Source: Mycolicibacterium porcinum
Lineage (GTDB): Bacteria > Actinomycetota > Actinomycetes > Mycobacteriales > Mycobacteriaceae
Direction: 5' to 3'
Assembly (NCBI GenBank): GCA_001942045.1
Contig: MSTD01000011.1
Coordinates: 1-64,000 of the forward strand
DNA: 64,000 nt
Part shown: positions 59,671 to 64,000 of the stretch, piece after piece
How the letters are laid out: the number at the start of each line of letters is the position of its first letter
Position numbering within the stretch: the first letter of the stretch is position 1
Program-made: the position numbers and the translations under genes
Notes under the pieces: model-generated
What the model was told of the DNA's origin: nothing
Database searches by the model: none
What the model saw: the letters and a program-made list of their open reading frames with translations, nothing else

Positions 59671-60611
59671 GCGAGCTTGCGAACGAAGCGGTACTCCCCC
59701 TGGGAACCCCGGAGCTCAAGCGGGGCGAGAAGACCATCGAGATCAACGGCGGCAACGTCGTCTACGAGATCCTGGGAAAAGAGGGCGATTTCATCGCGCT
59801 TACCCCCGGCGGCCGGTTCAGCAAGGACATTCCGGGTCTGCGTCCGCTGGCCCAGGCGCTGGTCAAGGGCGGCTACCGGGTACTGCTGTGGGACCGGCCC
59901 AATTGCGGCCGCTCCGATGTCCAGTTCTACGGCCAGAGCGAGTCGCACATGCGCGCCGAGACACTCTCGGCGCTGATCACCAAGCTGGGCATCGGTCCGT
60001 GCATCCTGGCCGGCGGTTCCGGCGGGGCCCGCGATTCGATGCTCACCGCGATGCTCTACCCCGAGGTCGTCACCAAGCTCGTGGTGTGGAACATCGTCGG
60101 CGGTGTGTACGGATCGTTCGTGCTGGGCTCCTACTACATTGTGCCGAGCATCCTGGCCGTCCGCGGAGCAGGCATGAAAGCCGTTGCTGCCATTGATGAG
60201 TGGAAGGAACGCTCCGCCGAGAACCCGGCGAACCGCGAGCGCATCCTGGCCCAGGATCCCGATGATTTCCTCAAGCTGATGCTGCGCTGGCTCAACGCGT
60301 TCGTGCCGAAGCCCGGTCAGACCATCCCGGGCGTGGAGGACGAGATGTTCGACAACATCACCGTGCCGACACTCATCATCCGTGGCGGCGAGAACGATCT
60401 CGACCACCCCAAGCGCACCTCGCTCGAGGTCAGCTGCCTGATCAAGGGTTCCAAGCTGATCGACCCGCCGTGGCCCGAGGATGCCTGGGAGCGCGCAGGC
60501 GAAGCCCGGGCCTCCGGAAAGGTAAAGCGGTTCAACATGTTCGACACCTGGGTGCAGGCCGCCCCGGCGATCATCGAGTTCCTGGGGTCTACCTCGTCGG
60601 AGCCCAGGTGA
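59667..60611 (+). CDS. Alpha/beta hydrolase
   Basis: A 314-residue alpha/beta-fold hydrolase: the nucleophile elbow is G-G-S-G-G-A-R (Ser about 118), preceded by the oxyanion-side W-D-R-P-N-C-G-R-S (about 75-83) typical of C-C hydrolase and epoxide-hydrolase-like members; the acid is probably in R-G-G-E-N-D (about 232-237). A C-terminal His near F-N-M-F-D-T-W is not obvious. Overlaps the Rieske gene by 4 nt, completing the four-gene operon. Substrate unknown. Confidence 0.88.
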   Translation: MSELANEAVLPLGTPELKRGEKTIEINGGNVVYEILGKEGDFIALTPGGRFSKDIPGLRPLAQALVKGGYRVLLWDRPNCGRSDVQFYGQSESHMRAETLSALITKLGIGPCILAGGSGGARDSMLTAMLYPEVVTKLVVWNIVGGVYGSFVLGSYYIVPSILAVRGAGMKAVAAIDEWKERSAENPANRERILAQDPDDFLKLMLRWLNAFVPKPGQTIPGVEDEMFDNITVPTLIIRGGENDLDHPKRTSLEVSCLIKGSKLIDPPWPEDAWERAGEARASGKVKRFNMFDTWVQAAPAIIEFLGSTSSEPR

Positions 60612-60628
60612 GCGCAGTGACGCCGACC

Positions 60629-61102
60629 TCACACCGTCCGGATGTGCACCTCGCAGTTCAGCGAAGCCTCCAGGGCAGTGTGGATGCGGCTTTCCGGGAT
60701 ACGTGTCAGGTCGGCCTTGTCCAGGGTCACCGTCACCACATCCCAGCCTTCGGCGTCGACGGACCGAACAATGTCACCCGAAACGCCGAACCCGGCCAGC
60801 ACACCATGGGCGTCCTCGTCGGTGCCGCGGCTGACGAAGGTGACCACACCGGCCGTGGGCGTGGCGCCGAAAGCCTTGGCGCACAGTTCCATCACGATGG
60901 ACTGCAGCTCTGGTGCGTCGTCGCCGGCGATCAGCACCTCGACCTCGCGGCGATGCGCGGGCAGTCCGGCGAGCTGGTTGTCCAGCACCTCGGCGCCGCG
61001 TTCGGCCAGCAAACCACGAAGTGTTGCCATGCCGTCGGATAACTCCTGCGCCCCCAGCTCACCAGCCGGGTCGACTCCGACGCGCACCACCGCAGTTCTC
61101 AT
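60629..61102 (-). CDS. Conserved mycobacterial protein of unknown function
   Basis: A 157-residue soluble protein without signal or membrane segment. It is divergent from the NuoF-like gene with only 33 bp between starts and convergent with the hydrolase gene (17 bp). The sequence M-R-T-A-V-V-R-V-G-V-D-P-A-G-E-L and the ending T-A-L-E-A-S-L-N-C-E-V-H-I-R-T-V look protein-like and codon use is normal for the window. I have no family assignment. Tight packing between the two electron-transfer genes suggests a linked role. Confidence 0.7.
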   Translation of the reverse strand: MRTAVVRVGVDPAGELGAQELSDGMATLRGLLAERGAEVLDNQLAGLPAHRREVEVLIAGDDAPELQSIVMELCAKAFGATPTAGVVTFVSRGTDEDAHGVLAGFGVSGDIVRSVDAEGWDVVTVTLDKADLTRIPESRIHTALEASLNCEVHIRTV

Positions 61103-61135
61103 GCCGGTAAGCCTAGCCGGGAACGAGGAGTGACC

Positions 61136-62425
61136 ATGACAGCCGAACTGACGGTCGCGGCATGGCCGGGTATCACCCCGCGCCTCCTACGTGAAGAATC
61201 AGCAGGCCTCGACGCCTACCGACACGCCGGAGGCTATGCGTCCCTTGCCGATCCGGAACATCTCCTGAACGAGGTCGAGGCCAGCGGGTTGCTCGGCCGG
61301 GGTGGCGCGGCGTTCCCGATGGCCGTGAAGCTTCGCACGGTGCGCGACAACGGCAGGGACGCCGCAGGCGCCGTGGTGATCGCCAACGGCGAAGAGGGAG
61401 AGCCGGCCTCGGTCAAGGACCGCTGGTTGCTACGCAATCGCCCACATGCGGTGTTGGACAGTCTGCGGCTGGCCGCCGGGATCGTGGGGGCCGACCGCGC
61501 AGTGGTGTACGTGTCGGATCCTCAGGCCGCCGAGAGCGCTGGGCGCGCGATCGCCGAACTGTCGGGTGATCTGGACGGGGTGGCAGTCGAATTGCTCACC
61601 GTGACTCCGGGTTACGTCGCGGGTGAGGAAACCGCGGCGGTACATGTGGTCAACGGCGGACCGGCCAAACCCACCGACAAGCCGCCGCGCCCGTTCGAGG
61701 AGGGGGTGGCCGGGAAACCGACGCTGATCAGCAATGTCGAGACGCTGACGCAGCTGGCCTACGTGCATCAGCACGGCGCACAGGCGTTCCGGGAGCTGGG
61801 CACCGAGTCCTCCCCCGGCACCTTCCTCGCCACTGTCACCGGGGCCGGTCGCGCTCCCGCACTGTACGAACTGCCGCACGGCACCGCGTTCGCCGATCTG
61901 CTGACCCTGCACGGCGTGTCCCCCGACAGCGTCCGCGGGGCGCTGATGGGCGGCTACTTCGCCGGATTGGTCAACCGCGACATCGTCGAGGTCACACTGG
62001 ATCACGAGTCCATCCGGGCCCTCGGCAGCGGGCTGGGCTGCGGCGCGATCGGCATCCTGACCGATGACTGCCCAGTGGCGGTCGCGGCGTCGGTGCTGGC
62101 GTACTTCGACCGGGAGAACGCCGGACAGTGCGGCTCGTGCTTCAACGGGACCGCCGCGATGGCGGCGGTCGCCGTCGGTCTGCGCGACGGCAACGCCGGC
62201 CAGGAGGATCTGGACCGGCTCAGACGCTGGTCGGTGGTACTGCGCGGCCGCGGCGCCTGCGCCACGCTCGACGGCGCGGCGAACATAGCGGCGAGCCTGC
62301 TGGCCCAGTTCCCTGATCTGGTGCAGCGCCACCTCGAAAATGGCTGTCAGACGTGCCGTTCCGGTGCTTTCACTGCCGCACGGCCGTACGAAGTGGAGTC
62401 GCTGGAGGCGGTGGTGGCGGTATGA
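61136..62425 (+). CDS. NuoF-like flavin/iron-sulfur NADH oxidoreductase
   Basis: A 429-residue protein from the ATG at 61136 (AGGAG 5 nt upstream; a GTG two codons earlier touches the ribosome site). It resembles complex I subunit F: G-R-G-G-A-A-F-P (about 57-64, FMN region), N-G-E-E-G-E-P (about 85-91), the SLBB-like middle domain, and cysteines C-G-S-C (about 335) and G-A-C-A (about 378) plus G-C-Q-T-C for the 4Fe-4S cluster. Complex I is encoded elsewhere, so this is a stand-alone NADH-ferredoxin reductase. It overlaps the following 3Fe-4S ferredoxin gene by 4 nt and so probably feeds the P450s of this region. Confidence 0.85.
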   Translation: MTAELTVAAWPGITPRLLREESAGLDAYRHAGGYASLADPEHLLNEVEASGLLGRGGAAFPMAVKLRTVRDNGRDAAGAVVIANGEEGEPASVKDRWLLRNRPHAVLDSLRLAAGIVGADRAVVYVSDPQAAESAGRAIAELSGDLDGVAVELLTVTPGYVAGEETAAVHVVNGGPAKPTDKPPRPFEEGVAGKPTLISNVETLTQLAYVHQHGAQAFRELGTESSPGTFLATVTGAGRAPALYELPHGTAFADLLTLHGVSPDSVRGALMGGYFAGLVNRDIVEVTLDHESIRALGSGLGCGAIGILTDDCPVAVAASVLAYFDRENAGQCGSCFNGTAAMAAVAVGLRDGNAGQEDLDRLRRWSVVLRGRGACATLDGAANIAASLLAQFPDLVQRHLENGCQTCRSGAFTAARPYEVESLEAVVAV

Positions 62426-62643
62426 AGGTCAAGCTCGATCGCACGTTGTGCGATGGCTTCGGGTTGTGCGCCAAGCACGCACCGGAGTACTTCCCGCTGG
62501 ACGACTGGGGCTACGCCTCGCTTCAGGGTGACGGCAACATCCCTGCGGCCGACGAGGACGCGGTGCGGCGCGCCCTGCTGGACTGCCCGGTGCACGCGAT
62601 CATCGAGCTCAAGGAGGCGCGCACCCATCAGGAGGCCGGCTGA
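62422..62643 (+). CDS. 3Fe-4S ferredoxin
   Basis: A 73-residue ferredoxin overlapping the NuoF-like gene (ATGA). C10-D-G-F-G-L-C16 and D-C-P-V-H (Cys about 55) hold a [3Fe-4S] cluster; the variable position is Phe13, whereas the ferredoxin at 36726 has His13. The variable residue tunes redox potential in this family. It may link the NuoF-like reductase to P450s or to a Rieske component. Confidence 0.92.
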   Translation: MKVKLDRTLCDGFGLCAKHAPEYFPLDDWGYASLQGDGNIPAADEDAVRRALLDCPVHAIIELKEARTHQEAG

Positions 62644-62726
62644 CGCCGCTAGGGCTGGATCACCGATCCCGGAAACTGGTAACGTGATTCTCCACACAGA
62701 ATAACCCGCTTACCACCGGAGTCGAG

Positions 62727-64000
62727 TTGTCACAGATACCGGGACGTCCGCTCCCGTCGGTCACCACGCTCAACGAGTACTTCTGGACCGCGGGCGCCGA
62801 CGGGGTGCTGCGAATCCAGGAGTGCCAGGACTGCAGCGCCCTCATCCATCCGCCGCAGCCGATCTGCCGCTACTGCCGCAGCCACAACATGGGTGTGCGC
62901 GACGTGTCCGGGCGAGCATCGCTGGCCGGATTCACGGTCAACCACCGGTTCGGATTTCCCGACCTGCCGCCGCCGTATGTGGTGGCCGAGGTGGCGATCG
63001 CCGAGGATCCACGCGTCCGGTTGACCACCAACATCGTCGACTGCGATTTCGACGACCTCAAGCTCGGGATGCCGGTCGAGGTCGACTTCCAGCACATCGA
63101 GGACGTCTGGCTGCCGGTGTTCAAGCCGTCGGCCGACACCACCGCCACCCCTTCAGTTGCCGAACCCCTCGCGCCCCAGGACGTCGCCAAGTACGTCCGG
63201 CCGATGCTGACCAAGCAGAAGTTCGAAGAACACTCGGCCATCACGGGCATCGGGATGTCCAAGATCGGGCGTCGCCAGATGGTGCCGCCGCTGGCACTGA
63301 CCATCGATGCGGCCGAAAAGGCGGTAGCCGACGCCGGTTTGACGTTCGACGACATCGACGGTCTGTCCACCTACCCAGGTCTGGCCATTGCCGGCATGGG
63401 CGAGGGCGGGGTGTCCGCGCTGGAGGGTGCGCTCGGGCTCCGCCCCACGTGGATCAACGGCGGCATGGACACGTTCGGCCCGGGCGGCTCCGTGATCGCG
63501 GCGATGATGGCCGTGGCCACCGGCATGGCGCGGCACGTGCTGTGCTTCCGCACGCTGTGGGAAGCGACGTTCGGCCAACTCGTCAAGGAGGGCAAAATGT
63601 CCCCTCCGATGGGTGGCCGCAGTGACAACTGGCAGCACCCGTTCGGGGCCACCTCGGCGGCACACACGTTGGCGCAGAACGCCGGCCGGCATTTCGACCG
63701 ATACGGCACCACGCGGGAAACCCTCGGCTGGATCGCCCTCAACCAGCGCGCCAACGCCGCGCTGAATCCGACTGCGATCTACCGCGATCCGCTGACCATG
63801 GACGACTACCTGTCGGCCCGCATGATCACGACGCCGTTCGGTCTGTACGACTGCGATGTGCCGTGCGACGGCGCGGTGGCCGTCATCGTCTCGGCTGTCG
63901 ACGCCGCCCGCGATCTGGCCAAACCGCCGATCCTGTTCGAGGCCGTCGGCACCCAGATCATCGAACGGCTCGACTGGGACCAGACCACCCTCACCCACGA
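62727..64000 (+). CDS. DUF35 OB-fold fused to thiolase-like (Ltp2-type) domain, partial
   Basis: The frame from a TTG at 62727 (GGAG 5 nt upstream) is open to the right edge (424 codons). The N-terminal 155 residues are a DUF35 protein with zinc ribbon C33-x2-C36 and C47-x2-C50. From about residue 165 (H-S-A-I-T-G-I-G-M-S-K-I-G-R-R) the chain continues as a thiolase fold. At the site where thiolases carry the nucleophile Cys it has D-T-F-G-P-G-G-S, so it lacks that residue, as do Ltp2-type steroid side-chain aldolases, which act with DUF35 partners. A fused retro-aldolase is therefore likely. Confidence 0.85.
   Translation, partial: MSQIPGRPLPSVTTLNEYFWTAGADGVLRIQECQDCSALIHPPQPICRYCRSHNMGVRDVSGRASLAGFTVNHRFGFPDLPPPYVVAEVAIAEDPRVRLTTNIVDCDFDDLKLGMPVEVDFQHIEDVWLPVFKPSADTTATPSVAEPLAPQDVAKYVRPMLTKQKFEEHSAITGIGMSKIGRRQMVPPLALTIDAAEKAVADAGLTFDDIDGLSTYPGLAIAGMGEGGVSALEGALGLRPTWINGGMDTFGPGGSVIAAMMAVATGMARHVLCFRTLWEATFGQLVKEGKMSPPMGGRSDNWQHPFGATSAAHTLAQNAGRHFDRYGTTRETLGWIALNQRANAALNPTAIYRDPLTMDDYLSARMITTPFGLYDCDVPCDGAVAVIVSAVDAARDLAKPPILFEAVGTQIIERLDWDQTTLTH

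Noticed and set aside
62687..62706. ATTCTC followed by CAGAAT near 62687 upstream of the DUF35-thiolase fusion
   Set aside because: The halves are 4 nt apart, not 7, and the right half is degenerate; kept out of the operator list.

Overview
This is a high-GC actinobacterial chromosome segment, and almost certainly mycobacterial (Mycolicibacterium-like). The evidence is the N-terminal third of a type I fatty acid synthase closely matching mycobacterial Fas, a complete yrbE/mce operon with Mce-associated membrane proteins, mycofactocin-coupled SDRs, mycobacterial 3Fe-4S ferredoxins, a hemophore-like secreted protein, and many P450 and acyl-CoA genes. No rRNA, tRNA, CRISPR array, insertion sequence or phage gene was recognised.

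Layout: 1-8.3 kb is ordinary chromosome, with fas (running off the left end), a MerR regulator, an MFS transporter, an LtrA-like membrane protein and a short SARP-type regulator. From 8.4 kb to the right end nearly every gene fits uptake and breakdown of a lipid-like or terpenoid/steroid-like carbon source. 8.4-18 kb holds two Mce-associated proteins, two acyl-CoA synthetases, an amidohydrolase, enoyl-CoA hydratase, a VOC protein, a DUF35/thiolase pair and a TetR divergent from a P450. 19.7-21.9 kb holds four small secreted proteins. 21.9-31.6 kb is the eight-gene mce import operon. 32.1-38.3 kb has a class III CoA-transferase plus aldehyde dehydrogenase, divergent from SDR, SDR, ferredoxin and P450. 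38.8-50.6 kb is a minus-strand block: VWA (NorD/CbbO-like), MoxR (NorQ/CbbQ-like), cytosolic binding protein, AveC-like membrane protein, SDR, aldehyde dehydrogenase, two P450s, mycofactocin-type SDR, a 33-residue membrane peptide and a second AveC-like protein. 50.7-54.2 kb has an MFE-type SDR, a regulator with two TetR domains, and an NAD(P)-dependent reductase. 54.5-64 kb has an acyl-CoA dehydrogenase pair, an amidohydrolase pair, Rieske ferredoxin, alpha/beta hydrolase, NuoF-like flavoprotein, 3Fe-4S ferredoxin and a DUF35-thiolase fusion cut by the right end.

Two unannotated operator families tie the block together. One is an inverted repeat, ATTCTC-N7-GAGAAT, found in seven intergenic regions from 14 to 57 kb, with two everted GAGAAT-N3-ATTCTC forms; it fronts the CoA ligases, ACADs, amidohydrolases, CoA-transferase/ALDH and secreted proteins. 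The other is a non-palindromic 18-mer (about YTRACCWAATATYTGTTC) in front of the VWA gene, the MoxR gene, the binding-protein/AveC/P450 operon, a decayed LLM gene and the double-TetR gene itself. I infer two linked regulons: P450, SDR and ALDH oxidation of an imported substrate, then CoA ligation and beta-oxidation or retro-aldol steps. The substrate cannot be read from sequence.
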